A DNA stretch of 64,000 bases. Origin: Acheta domesticus. Its lineage: Eukaryota; Arthropoda; Insecta; Orthoptera; Gryllidae. The position numbers and the translations under genes are program-made. Below are positions 44,310-55,795 of the stretch, one piece after another; positions within the stretch are counted from its first letter, which is position 1; the number at the start of each line of letters is the position of its first letter. The notes beneath the pieces are model-generated. The model was not told the origin of the DNA. It did no database searches and was given only the letters and a program-made list of their open reading frames with translations. The stretch spans positions 107,462,415 through 107,526,414 of the forward strand of contig JAHLJT010008756.1 of NCBI GenBank assembly GCA_031308135.1. The letters are read 5' to 3'.

Positions 44310-47300
44310 AAAATAGACCTTGTATTCACTGTTATTAGTGCACAGAAGTGATTCTTCCATAGCGTCAGAAAAGACAGCCTTTATAGAAACTAACCAAGAC
44401 AAATTTCCACTTAATTTTCAACAACTCACATCATTTATAGAAAACTCTTATGGTGCCCCAGATCCAATAATAATTGCTAAAGATCATACTAAAGACATTG
44501 TTGGTTTAATTTTAATGATGAAAGAAATATATCCATACCTCACTGCAAGATCAATAAAAAGCAAATTCACTAGAATAACCAAAAAGCTTAAAAGAGCTAT
44601 ACAACAAGTTGGAAATAGTGACACAGATACCAGCATGGATAACGTAATCATTGACACTCATTAAATTATTACAATGTAAATGATTTTTTATTCAGGACTT
44701 GAAAGTATACAACATTTGAAGAAATTAAAGGAGGATGCTCATTTACAAGAAGACACAGAACACATTTCATCTGATTAATTTTTAAACAACTTATTACAAG
44801 CATGTTGGTACTTCAATGGAATGTAAATCGATTTCATACTAGATATGAAAGAACACAATTATTATGCCAGCAATATCTGCCAGAGGTGATATGTATACAG
44901 GAAACTAATTTCAAACTCAACAATAAAGGAAAAATGAAAGTTTTCAAATGTTTCAATAAAAATAGAATAGATTGTCATCATGCGATTGGTGGAGTGGCTA
45001 CATTTGTCAAAGAAAACTTCTCTGCTACCGAATTACACATCAGCTCTGATTTGGAGATAGTTGCTATTCAAATCGCATTCCCAATTAACATTTTCATCTG
45101 TAATATTTATATTCCTAACAGTTATGCTATTTTAAATCCATAGAGATACGTAATATTATGAAACAACTCCCTAAACCGTTTTTATTGTTGGGTGACGTTA
45201 ACTCACGTAACAAATTATGGGGATCCTATTTTAATTACCCAGGATGAAGATAGAAACAGTTATTGAGGATACTAACATGATCTTGTTAAATAATGGTCAA
45301 CCCTGCCCATGTAAATATAAGTAGTGGTAACTTTAGTACTATTAACCTCACTCTCAGCTCCACTAATCTGGCTCACAAATGCAGCTGGTGGGTGGAAGAG
45401 ACTCCTCATGATAGTGACCACTTTCCAGTATTCACCAAAGTTGATTTTTCAAATGATGTGGATAGTAACACATACGGGATCCAAAAATGGAAATTCAGCC
45501 AAGCTAATTGGAAGAAATATAGTGATATAATCAATACATCCCTTCATGATTTTGACTTCAATCATCCCATGAATGAGAATGTAGATGCCATAGTTACCAA
45601 CTTCTCAGATATAATTAAACAAGCAGCAAATCAATCAATTTGAATGTACACACCATCCCAAAAACATAAGTCAGTACCATGGTGGAATGACGATTGTAAA
45701 TAAGCCATTAAGAAATCCAAGTATGCATTTAACAGATACAAGAAACAAAAAAATGATACAAACAAAATGGAATATAAAAGAACAAGAGCACTGGCCAGAT
45801 GAGTTATCAAAGAAAGTAAGGCAAACTCTTGGAAGAAATTTGTGTCATCCATCAGTTCACTCAACTGTGTTAAAGAGTCATGGAGAAAAATTAACTCAAT
45901 CCAGAATAATAAAATATACAACCGAATTAACTTTATAGAAGCTGACAATACAATTTTATCACAACCTGGAGAAATTGCCAATAGCATAGCTAACTCATTT
46001 GCTAGAAACTTCAGTAACCTGAATTTCTCTGAGGCTTTTCAGGTATATAAAAATGCCGAAGAAAATAAAAAATTTACTGGATGAATATGAAGATAAATGT
46101 ACACCAAACCACATCAATGACCTTATATCCATGAATGAACTCCAAGATATTCTAAGCTCTACTACCAACTCATCTCCCGGTCCAGATAATATCCCAAACA
46201 TTCTTATCAAAAACCTTCCCACCCTTGGCAAAGAAATATTACTTAAGATATACAACTTCATATGGGAAAGAAATGGTGTTTCCTAAGATCTGGAAAGTAG
46301 CTATTGTTGTCTCCGTCCTGAAACCTGGGAAAGAAGCACATAAAGCCGATAGTTATAGGCATATTTCACTTACATGGCAATATGTGCAAGATATTAGAGA
46401 AGATATTCAATATAAGACTTAGATGGTTCCTGGACAATAATAAGATCATAAGTGATAATCAGTTTGTTTTAGACCTGGACTATCTACTACGTCACATTTA
46501 TTAAGTGTTGACACCTACATTCAAGAAGTGTTCATGAACAAACAACATGTAATTGCAGTTAATCTGGATATTGAAAAATCATACGATATGGTTTGGATCA
46601 GACGAATTCTGAACACAATACAATCGATAGGGGTTAAAGGAAATATATTTGATTTCATTAAAAACATCACCCATGAACGTAAAAATTCAAGTTACCAGTC
46701 CTCACACGAAAACTGTTATCCACACGAAGTCTGCTGATGTTCACCAAATCTGCAAGACGAATCAAAAGTCGGAAATGGTTTATTAATATACAGGAACTGT
46801 GCTATCTTCTTAACAGACGAAAAAGGCTGTTAATTTTTTTGTCTCCTCCCCAGCAAGCTGATCCAATTATGACGAATGGAAACCTCATCCCGACTTTTCT
46901 CTCGACTCTCTCAAGTCAGGAAAAAATGTTCACAATATTGTCCACTCCATCAAAGTTACTTGGAGTTACATAATCAGGATCATAAAAAGTAATGGAATAT
47001 GATTTGGAAAGAGTGCAAAATAAACTGTATACATAAAAAGGTTCAATGATTCCCATAAACTAAGAACCAACAAAAAACTCAGTTCAAAGATCAAGTGACA
47101 CTCTCTCGAATCAGAGCTGAACATACCAAGCTAACTCATTCGCATCCGTTAAATTCCACAGCTCCCTTAAAATGTGAATCATGCAACGAACAACTGTCAA
47201 TTGTCCATATCCTTCAGACATGTACAAAATATATTAGTGAACGCCATTCAATTCTACAGACTGATAATCTTGAAAATATTTTATACTCCAGTGACTTTCA

Positions 47301-47515
47301 AGAAAAAATATTAACATTGTGTAAATTATTAAAAGTGTATGACGATTTATAAGTATGTCATTTGTAAATTAGTGTTTCACTCTTGTTTTAAATTGTATTT
47401 TCACTACGTTATCCAATCCTGTATATAATATATTATAACATGTATATCTGCAGTCGCTAATAACCTTGTCGTTGATGCGACTTTAAATAAAATAAATTTT
47501 AAAAAAATTAAAAAA
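44310..47515 (+). pseudogene. I/Jockey-type LINE, decayed near-full-length copy
   Basis: The plus strand carries in order an ORF1 remnant (44320-44664) and an apurinic endonuclease domain in shifted frames. The endonuclease has LQWNVNRFHTRYERTQLL, then ICIQETNF near 44890, GDVNSRNKLWGS near 45195, and DSDHFPV near 45415. Reverse transcriptase motifs follow: SSPGPDNIPNILIKNLP near 46170, PKIWKVAIVVSVLKPGK near 46295, and NLDIEKSYDMVW near 46560. Last is a C-terminal Cys/His cluster (CESCNEQLSIVHILQTC, about 47170-47225). The region of the YADD catalytic box is missing or deleted around 46740-46990. The end is A-rich at about 47485-47510. Many frameshifts show it is inactive. Confidence 0.82.
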
Positions 47516-47519
47516 GAGC

Positions 47520-47903
47520 TACGTATTTTGCATTTACAATGGCGCTAAACGCCATTGTTTTGAAAACGGCTCCAAATGTTTGAACGAAAATTGGCATTTA
47601 GGGCAAGGTTTAACCGTTTTTTAATATTCTTAAAATAATACTTTTGTTCTACTATTGAGAAATCGAAAACTAATAAAATGTCAAAAAAAATGTAGTTTGG
47701 ACGGCGATAGATGCCAGCTGTCAAGAGTATTGGCAAGTCCGAATAGCTAGCCGATACCAAACGGAAACCGAAAACCTAATAAGAAAATCTGTGCCATTCG
47801 GTAGCACCACTAGTTCGTTGTCAGGGTCCGGCAATGAAATTTTTTCTGCCGAAATCCGCCGTTTTGTTTCGCAACATTACATAACTTTCCTTTCACTACA
47901 TAT
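47520..47903 (-). repeat. R1 repeat fragments around an inserted short element
   Basis: R1 text ('gaaaacggctccaaatg') appears near 47565 and again from 47815 ('gttgtcagggtccggcaatgaaatttttt' to the palindrome). They are separated by a stretch ending in the GTGCC...GGTAGCACCACTAG motif at 47790-47815. The palindrome itself is split by the element at 47904-49420. Confidence 0.6.
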
Positions 47904-49420
47904 TGTGACGTAACTCACGTACACTATGTTTATCAAATAAAAAATGAATGTTGAACCTGAGAGGCACAGGAGTCTTGGCAGGGAGAAACTTGGAAACGGT
48001 TACGTGCGAATGAGTCCTACTCTGACACACAAAAAGTCTGGTAAAAATAAAATTTATTCTTTGAAAGAATAATGAAATCAAGAACAGTAACAAAAATAAT
48101 GAATATTACCTCTCAATTTTGCGAACTACTCTCGTGTACGTAGCGTACTATTTCGTACGCTTTTCATATACTAAATCACACCCTTTTTTAAATTCAAAAT
48201 GGGATCCCATGTGAACTTGAATATCTTTGTAAGCTTCATTTAATTTAACCTTTCAATGTGCACTTCAAACTTTACAACTCTTATGCAAATACGAAAAACA
48301 AAGACAATCAATCACATCCCCTTTTAAAACACACACGTTATTCATCCAAAAACAATACAAATCTTCAATGAAACTATTTACAATGATTCTAAACATTTCA
48401 CGAACTTTCTTGTGCAGTTCATAGTTCGTCTATCTACTTAATACCATTTCAATTGAATTTTGTCTTACTTCTTGGAAATTAATGATTACAGCTCACAATG
48501 CTGTTTAAATAAGAATGCTTGTCCCTTGCCTAACTCCTCAGCAATGCAAACATGCAATTTTTCTGTTTCCGCTACGTCGACGCTTCTCTTACACGGCCCC
48601 AAATCGAGTTTGAGGTAATCGTTTGAGGAAATCGGAGGCGCGTCGGAGACCACTGCCTCGACCGCCGCGCCGCGCCGCCCGGTCGTCGCGCTGTGTGCTG
48701 CCTTCTAGTACCGGTTGTCGCTGCGACGTCACCCAGGGTCCTCTTCCGGCCTTCTTGTAGTCGTCTCTTAGCCGCCTTATTCTTCTCGTCCAGTTTTCTA
48801 TTCTTCACGTTCCCCCGATTCTTCCTAGTGATATTAATGCACGATTCTGGCTTTCGCGCTTCTTTAAAACAGTTCGCCTCAATGCCTCTTGCCACCACTA
48901 GCGGATTAGCAAGTTCACGTATTGTTATAGTTTCTCATTTAATGTTCTACGCGATTATTCGTTAATCAACTCTACGTGCTTTCTCGTTCACGAAACTCCC
49001 GAAGACACTGGATAACTGTGGCCTAAGCTGCTAGTAGCCCGCACAAACTAATAACTGGATACTTTTATATCGAAAGAGAAAACTTATGCTCTGCATGAAT
49101 TGTACTAATACGGCTGCTCTCGCCTATGACTGTGTTAAGCGAACACATCTGCGCCCTTCGAACACTGGATTAACGAGAAGGAAGGGCCAGGGCCAGACCT
49201 CTGCTCCCTGCCCGTCGAGATAACTCCCCTCTTCACTTCTCCTCCTTTCTGTCTTTAAATGTGTCAACCCCGTTGTTGCCCCCCTCAAAAGGCACCTGAG
49301 GGCGCAGGGCTTCCTCGCCGCATGCACGGCACCTCCTGTGCGAAAATTTTAAATACCTCTGGGTTGCTCATTGCACTTGCCTTTATGCACCTCCCACGCT
49401 CACATGTCATACTTATCACA
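47904..49420. mobile_element. 1517-bp TG...CA insertion (solo long LTR-like)
   Basis: It begins TGTGACGTAACTC and ends ACTTATCACA, with ATAT directly before (47900-47903) and directly after (49421-49424). Excising the block and one ATAT restores the R1 palindrome ACTAC-ATAT-ATTACTC. TG...CA ends with a 4-bp duplication of ATAT suit a solo long LTR of Ty3/gypsy type, but no TATA or polyadenylation signal could be placed with confidence. A GC-rich core lies at about 48590-48740. Open frames inside have no recognisable domain. Confidence 0.6.
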
Positions 49421-49470
49421 ATATATTACTCAGTATATACGTAGAAATATGTATACATAAAAGTAAAACA

Positions 49471-50305
49471 TTGCTAGCATTCAGGAAATATCAGAATTGA
49501 ATGAAAAATGGCATTTCGCGCCGCGCTATCAGCAACTGAGTTCCTGTGAATTACATTTCATTGTTGGGTCATGATTTAGATGTATGAAAAGCAGTTATAA
49601 TTGTCAAATTTGTGTTGATGTTTGCTTGAAAATATTTAGTTTTTTCACCAAATGTTTTACGATTTGAAATGAGTTTTACAAAAACCATATAACTCAGATG
49701 TGTTAATTCGGAGACAAATTGTGGTACAAAGAGTATTATATAACAATTACTAAAGGCGATAAAGTACGTGCTGTTTTAGCACTACACTAGTTTTATTATT
49801 ATTTACGAATGAGACAAAGAAAGCCACGTATTTTATCCCCTCCAAAAAAGTCGATGGGAACATCGTGCATTCCATGTGGGACGTCTTCGCGTATCTCAAA
49901 CCAAAATAAATATCTGGACCTAGTGGGTTCATTATTTAATTACAAAAGAAAGAAAAATAATAGAAGTAGAGTTGGAAATTGATTATGTTAACGCCTAATA
50001 ATTCAAAGTAATAAGCATAGAATTAATCTAAAAGTTACGGCATCTCCCAAGCGAGGTGAAAATAAATATATAAATTATTATTAAATAATGCATAAGAAAA
50101 TGGTTTCAGTGACTCCCATACGTGAGACCGAGAAGTATGAAGTATTATTACATAAAGACAAGAAATGAATCCACAAGCAAAAGTGGTTTCACATGCAAAA
50201 AGTTTTTCAATTTCAGATTCAATATTTTTCCATGAAACGGAAATGTTTTACATTTAGAAAGTATATTCATTCACAAAATAGGTAGATGTATTTGCATCGG
50301 CTTCT
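49471..50305. other. unassigned DNA downstream of receptor gene B
   Basis: It is AT-rich. A GTGCTGTTTTAGCACTACACTAG-like end lies at 49769-49792. No polyadenylation signal for gene B could be fixed. Confidence 0.35.
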
Positions 50306-50310
50306 CAGCT

Positions 50311-51240
50311 TTACTGTGGGTCGCTTGAAATCATGCGCAATTTCAGCCGCTCCCACACAAACACAATTGCTGCTAGGCACAAGCCCCCTCCATGTAGAAG
50401 GAAAGGTCCTGTCAATTGTTGCAACGTCAGCTTCGTAGGATCAACTTCTCTCCAAACTGTGGAATCGCGCTGTCCATCGATATCCAAACTGAAGTGAAGC
50501 TTATCATCCCAATGGTCAAACAATCCTGACTGCAACAAGCGAAGGATCACTTTGTTGATAACCTGAAGTATCAAGTGATTGCGACGAACCGTATAAGCTC
50601 CATAACTGAAAGAGCGAATGGGCTCTTTGACCTTATGCAGCGTTATTCGTCCGTTATTAGTATATTTTCGGTAGCGAGATATGACAGTGTAGATACCGTC
50701 GTCCATACAAGTTGCAGCTTTCCCCGTTTTAATTATGTCTCTTATACTTGAATCCCTATCGCTTATATCAAAAATTCGTATGATGTTATTTAGAAGCTTC
50801 CCTAAGCTGCCCTGATGACCATGAAGAATATCGTAATAATAGGGATCGGTTACATACAGTCGATCAGTCACAGCCACGACATCTTCGATGGTGTCCAGAT
50901 CCTTAAAATGTCGAGGGACTGTAAGAAAACTGAACAAAAGACCCGTGTAGGAGTTTCCAACAATGATGTGTAACAGGATCACACACATGGCTACCATTCT
51001 CTGCGACGACGAAAACAATGTGCTCCTTAAGATACTTCCCGTTAGAGCCATTTCCGTAATATCAAAGACAGCGTAAACTTTGCTTGAGATACTGCAACGC
51101 CTTCGCACCAGCGTCCACGCAACCACCAAGAGCACCAACGTGGCCACCAACGAACTCCAAGTGGTCCAATGGAAGGGCAGGACGAGCACCAGGCCAAAAG
51201 GAATGAGTTTGGCGCGGCGCACCACTAGGTAATCGTCGTA
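50311..51240 (-). CDS. ionotropic receptor gene B, 3' exon (ion channel and second lobe)
   Basis: This 930-bp exon, 310 codons, runs from the acceptor (CAG at 51241-51243) to the stop at 50311. It opens with YDDYLVVRRAKLIPFGL, parallel to gene A. It has three membrane segments (LVLVLPFHW onward; MVAMCVILLHIIVGNSYTG onward; GPFLLHGGGLCLAAIVF) and the family signature NSYTGLLFSFLTVP after the second. The second ligand-binding lobe lies between the last two helices. The frame is intact. It is highly similar to gene A along the whole exon but shorter at the C-terminus. Phase-0 joining to 51409-52136 crosses a 168-bp intron. Confidence 0.88.
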   Translation of the reverse strand, partial: YDDYLVVRRAKLIPFGLVLVLPFHWTTWSSLVATLVLLVVAWTLVRRRCSISSKVYAVFDITEMALTGSILRSTLFSSSQRMVAMCVILLHIIVGNSYTGLLFSFLTVPRHFKDLDTIEDVVAVTDRLYVTDPYYYDILHGHQGSLGKLLNNIIRIFDISDRDSSIRDIIKTGKAATCMDDGIYTVISRYRKYTNNGRITLHKVKEPIRSFSYGAYTVRRNHLILQVINKVILRLLQSGLFDHWDDKLHFSLDIDGQRDSTVWREVDPTKLTLQQLTGPFLLHGGGLCLAAIVFVWERLKLRMISSDPQ

Positions 51241-51408
51241 CTGCGGACAGAGATGAATGGAAAATCTTAAATATACCTGCTTTGCAAAAATTACTAGAGG
51301 ATGGCAAATTTATGTTATCAGGTAAATGTTTAGAAGAAAGTACTTGCAAAACAAAATGCGACACAATATCTGATAGTATAAAGTTTAAAATGCCGGTATT
51401 TTTATTAC

Positions 51409-52136
51409 CTGTTCTGCTACAACAGAGTATTGCGCAAGCATCAGATCCTCAAGATTCCAGACGATTGAAAGTTTATTAACAGGCAAGATCAGCTCCAAAC
51501 TGCCTTCCATCAATGCCTTCTCTGTTTTGGAGTGAAGGGAACATGGTTTCCACACCATTCCTAATTCTTGTAGCAGTTTGGCAAACTCTACGTCACGCCC
51601 TCCAAAATGTGTAATTCCTTTTTTGTCGACCCACATATTTTGTTCCCGAACAATATATTCAAATCGGAATCCCTTTAAGTTTCCAACGTCGGTGTTAAGT
51701 TGTAGTTGTTTCGTACGCCCATCAAGGTGCCTTGCACAGAAATCTGTCAGCGTGTGTCTTGTAACGGACCACTCTTTTGCAACCTGTTTGTTGTTGCTGG
51801 AAATCAATACACTGGGTTCCTGATTGTTGACAGACAGATCACTCGTGTTGTACCAAATCGTCGAAAGAATACTGTGTGGATAACCTGCACTATCTTCTCG
51901 TTTAAGTCATGTTCCAACGGCATAATTATAAAAATGCCGAGAGCGTTAATTGATTTAAACCGCGTAAAATCGTGTATTAACTGGAAGGGATCCAAATGTT
52001 TGGGAATCACGGGCACAACGTGAACGTATCCAGTTGATGTGTGGTTCAGAGCCAACATCACTGGAATGTTGGCCGCATGAGCTGAGGCTGCAATGCTGGC
52101 AGGTTTAGGCAAGTCCACAAATCGAATCATCAGTAC
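51409..52136 (-). pseudogene. ionotropic receptor gene B, middle exon with one frameshift
   Basis: The exon starts at the acceptor above 52136 (VLMIRFVDLPKPAS) and ends at the donor AEQ|GTAATA (51408). Its 728 bp are not a multiple of three. The first frame reads to RVICLS near 51830 and then hits a stop at 51804. A second frame continues SVNNQEP and onward through the first ligand-binding lobe (FRFEYIVREQNMW, then GGRDVEFAKLLQELGM). Comparison with gene A, which is open here, shows a net change of one base missing (or two extra) near 51825-51840. Everything else in the exon is well conserved, so the break is recent or a sequencing indel. Confidence 0.85.
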
Positions 52137-52439
52137 CTGTTGATATTGAAAGAAGAAGAAACTTGTTTAAAGAACGACTTTTTGAGCTCCTTTACAAATT
52201 TCTGGAGTGCGCATGAGCAAAATATAATGTGAACAATGTGATGGCGATAGTGACCGGTATTTTGGCATGGTTGACATTTCTTGGGTACGTAATTTGTATA
52301 CATCGCAATGCAAAACTAGTGATGCTACAACAACACATACTTCTCCAGTTTTGGTCGGGGCATATTATTTGTCAAAGTTATCTACTGTCACAGGAAATAA
52401 TTAATAATTCTAAAAACTTTATAGAAAACCATATGAAGC

Positions 52440-52833
52440 CATTTGAATCACAAATATTGATAATTACGATAAATGAACTGGATGTGTTTGCATATATTTT
52501 TCGAGTTTTAACTTTCAACAATATTTCATGTCTCTTGTTGGATTTGTAAATCGTCTTTTACCATCGTATCAATTGTTTTTTTATCATGCATTTACCATTT
52601 TATAGCTCGGTTTGATTCTTTTTATGGCTCTATTCGACCCATTACCGTGCTAGTTTGGTGTAGTGTTATAAGTGCCGGTTCGTTAACTGTGAGGATCGGA
52701 TTTCGAGTCTCGGAACGGAAAAGGTTTGCTGGTAGAAAACACTTTTGCTGGTTTATGAAGTAGTGGAGTATCATTTAGGAACGTATAGGAGCAGTGCGAG
52801 AAAGTATGTGCGTTGGAAGCACCACTAGTTTGT
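52440..52833 (+). repeat. composite-repeat tail with tRNA-like segment
   Basis: It matches 36160-36520 in order: 'accatcgtatcaattg', 'atgcatttaccatttta', then the tRNA-like GGTGTAGTGTTATAAGTGCC and GGATTTCGAGTCTCGG. It ends at AAGTATGTGCGTTGGAAGCACCACTAG. Together with 22370-22620 and 36160-36520 this makes three copies. Confidence 0.72.
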
Positions 52834-52840
52834 TTTTACT

Positions 52841-53058
52841 ATACTGCGATTTTTCTAACTCTGCCTCTCAAGATCTATCTTTACGATGGAATATGTCACG
52901 GTACCTCGAGTCTTTCTCAGTCATGCCGCTAGATATCGCGACCGTATCAAGCAGTGCTTGCGACCATGCGACATCTAGCGGCAGGACTGAGAAAGACGCG
53001 AAATGCCGTGTGATCGGCAAAGGGGCTTGAGAGGCAGAGTTAGAAAAATCGCACTATA
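52841..53058. mobile_element. fold-back element, copy 3
   Basis: The outer arms TGCGATTTTTCTAACTCTGC and their complement (53029-53053) are close to perfect. The inner arms CCGCTAGATATCGCGAC and complement meet at CAAGCAGTGCTTG. TATA-like bases flank both ends, which could be a target duplication. It belongs to the same family as 2976-3392. Confidence 0.75.
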
Positions 53059-53822
53059 TAATCCGGCCCTCCGACGGCCTGAGGGACAGTGAGCTGGCAC
53101 CCCGTTTAAAGAGGTTGAAGACCCTTGGTCTGTGCATACAAACAGACATCCCGATTTTCCTGGGTCAATCTTAACCATCTTCGAAACATGCCTTACAGAC
53201 CATAAACCTGACGTGTTTACAAAGTTACAGCTCAAAACAACTTTAAAGATGGAATTTACGATTAAAAATTCGACATCGTATTGAGTTAATTCCAAAAACA
53301 TAAAGAAAGGGAGATAAAGTAAATAAAGGGAGATAAAGTAAAAGTTCATCACCGTTTTCCTCGCTAAATGAAAAAAAAGTACTATAGTATTTTGATAAGA
53401 AACGCTCGCTCTGCTTCTGCGTAGCTGTTTCTGCGTAGCTGTTTCTGCGTAGCAGTTTCTGACGATTTCTCTTCTTCTACGACGTTCAGAACATATTGCT
53501 TGTAGTGAATCGAAGCTCTGAGGATAATCTGCATAATGCGCTAAGAAAAATCTTTTCACACATTCAAACGAAAACAAATGCAAATTTGTAAATTGACGGA
53601 ATTGAGATTCACATCTGATTCTGACCTGAAGGTCAGAATAAAAAAATAAAATTTAAATAATTAGATCTTGAAAAAAGATCGTGTACAATTTTTTGAAAAG
53701 AAAGGAATAAATTTTGTGTAATTTCTGCTTGAAGTTATTGCAATTAATAAAAATGTTCTAAAAACGATTCAATTTTTTTTTCAATACCAGAGATATACGT
53801 TGTTTTAGATGTGATTCATTAC

Positions 53823-54003
53823 CTGCAAAGGTCTAGGATCATCCAAGCATAACAGAAGACTTTTCAGTGACGTTATGGCGACGTTGGTTTCATCAGCTCT
53901 CATCATATCATGAATAATCAGCTGACGCCCCATTCTTGGACCGGAACGCCAAGCAGTCGATTCCAATGGCAATATCAAGAAAAGGATCAATATGTGTCGC
54001 AAC
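53823..54003 (-). CDS. ionotropic receptor gene B, leader (signal peptide) exon
   Basis: This 181-bp exon lies between an acceptor with a pyrimidine run (TTTTCCCACAG, ending at 54004) and a donor CAG|GTAATG (53822). It encodes LRHILILFLILPLESTAW, a typical hydrophobic signal peptide core, then about 40 further residues ending DDPRPLQ, in phase 0 with VLMIRF of the next exon. The first base completes a codon from an upstream exon (phase 2), so the start codon lies in a small exon further upstream that I could not locate. The match to 39878-40048, including both splice sites, supports the model. Confidence 0.78.
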
Positions 54004-54039
54004 CTGTGGGAAAACTGCTACTATTTTAGACATAACAAT

Positions 54040-54115
54040 GGACTTTCCCGTATTCCACATACGTAGTATAAAGAAAGTATTGTAATGCTAGAGCAAAAGC
54101 GTTTTTCGACAGAAA
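54040..54115 (+). repeat. R1 hairpin end, fragment
   Basis: The palindrome at 54052-54078 (ACTTTCCCGTATTCC, then ATACGTAGTATAAAGAAAGT) is followed by TTGTAATGCTAGAGC, a diverged form of the TATGTAATGCTGCG block. Confidence 0.6.
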
Positions 54116-55080
54116 AATCCGTTTTATAATATTGGCAGCAAATGACTCTTGTTCTCTCAACATTTATTGTTATTCTTACTTCCTTTGATTAATTGTCTTG
54201 CTTTGTCTATAATATTAACCCTAGAACTACACACTAGGGACTACTTCACCCTGACATCAGTTCAAATTCCCACCGAGAAGAAATTTCTGAAGGAAAACTT
54301 TACGCAAAATTTGAATTACACCGTTAGCTTGCCCACATACTACTTACAGTCTCATTTGGTGCCAATACTTTTCCGAAGATAGAAGCTAAATCATTGATGG
54401 CGTAACTAGGGTCTTCTGGAACTCAGTGTGCAGTTTCTGATTGTTCCGCGCATAAATAATCAAATACAATTAATATTATTTTTATAAAGCTTAACCAATG
54501 TGATAATGAAAATTCTTAACATTTTTGTCCTATCTGAATTATTGTATGATGATTTCAACAGGTACAATTTGTAATCATAGTGTTCAAATCTGAAAAAAGA
54601 TTATATCTTAAAAATACGATAAATTTTACTTTTTAAATTCCAGTTTTGTGCTCATACTTCTTTTCATGCATTCTTAAATGAAAATAAAACATAACATCAC
54701 ACTATTGTACATATTTTTCTGACGTTTCACAGTACTGTACATCATTTTCTGAATCTTTTGCGATAATAAAAATTGTTGGGTCCATGAGACCTCAGCGTGC
54801 AGTTTATGTAACAAAAATAAGCGTGCGTTTGCGGGTTTAAAACATCAAAGAAGACAATATTCACTACCAACTTACCAAAAATAATGTAAATGAATTTGAG
54901 GATCAAATGAAGAAACCGAGTTTAACAGAGTCAGCAAACGCGCCTCTATTCAATACAAATTGTTTTGGGGATACACGGAAACAATGCTCTGATTCCAAGA
55001 CAGTTCGGTTGTTGAATTCTGTCAGTGTAATTGCTACGCAATTGTTAGTAATAATGCTTCAGTGTTCCCCTCGCACTTGA
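54116..55080. other. unassigned DNA upstream of receptor gene B
   Basis: The missing first exon of gene B may lie here or further right. A plus-strand frame at 54149-54382 has a hydrophobic start but no recognisable domain. Confidence 0.35.
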
Positions 55081-55084
55081 TCTT

Positions 55085-55317
55085 GAAGTTTGGGATCGAC
55101 CGATGCTTCGGTTTACGAAGCGCCCCCTCCAGGTTTCTCCGCCAGCAGCCACGACCAGCACAAAGCACCCTGCTGGTCTTGCGAACGCCTCACCTCCTCC
55201 AGGCAGCGGCTTCATTCGGCCTAGCTAGAAAGCTGGTGTCGAAAATTCCCCGCCGCTGTCGGAACTCGAACCATATGACCTCTCGGTCAGACACTGTAGT
55301 TGTTTCCCTGACTCTCT
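55085..55317 (-). repeat. SINE-A copy, 5' part with tRNA-like head
   Basis: On the minus strand, TGTCTGACCGAGAGG (A-box-like) precedes GGTTCGAGTTCC (55261-55272 on the plus strand), a near-perfect internal promoter B box. The body runs to lower coordinates. A second SINE-A copy abuts on the right. Confidence 0.65.
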
Positions 55318-55795
55318 CAATTCATTGATTGATTGGGGTTTCCGGGCGCGTCAACTATTAATGCAATTAGACCTGTAAGTGTAGTGCATGCTTCATACCG
55401 GGAGGTGGCGGGGATCTTCCCTAGCAGAATGACAGGATCCGATGCTGACCTACACGTCGATCTGCAGGTTTCCCTCAACCAGGTATCTCCCAACACTGGG
55501 CTACCGCTCCAGCCGAAACAAACTCTGAGCTCTCGACTGGTCTCTAGACATGTGCGGTAGTGAAGTCCATATAATTGTAAGTGCGAGTAAGAATGATGTG
55601 AGGATAGAACATGGAAAAGGAAAGGAAGATGGCGCGCGGTTCGTGGCCTGATTGTTAGGGTCGGGCATTTGCCTGATGTTGATCGGAGAAACGACCAACT
55701 AGCTTCTATGTAACTAGTGTCAAAAATCCTGCCACTCAGGAACCGAACCCAGGACCTCAGAAGAACTGCTGTCACATCAGTTGCTGTCCTGGGTA
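55318..55795 (-). repeat. SINE-A copy, most complete
   Basis: The head on the right carries a B-box-like GGGTTCGGTTCC (plus positions 55739-55750). The body of about 400 bp and a 3' tail CAATCAATCAATGAATTG (55318-55335, reverse complement) follow. The open frame of 152 codons on the minus strand (55317-55775) is internal to the SINE and shows no domain. Confidence 0.72.

Larger units (their letters stand above)
52137..53822 (-). other. intron of ionotropic receptor gene B (contains repeats)
   Basis: This intron of about 1.7 kb separates the leader and middle exons. It holds a composite-repeat tail (52440-52833) and a fold-back element (52841-53058). It also holds a 14-bp tandem repeat (TCTGCGTAGCTGTT, three copies, about 53414-53460). 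Confidence 0.75.

Noticed and set aside
52975..53583. 202-codon minus-strand open frame
   Set aside because: It spans part of a fold-back element and a short tandem repeat inside an intron of receptor gene B and shows no domain.
54149..54382. Plus-strand frame with hydrophobic start as a small secreted protein gene
   Set aside because: No supporting homology, splice context or conservation is visible, and the strand is opposite to the adjacent receptor.
55317..55775. 152-codon minus-strand open frame
   Set aside because: It coincides with the body of a SINE-A copy; equivalent frames are broken in the other copies.
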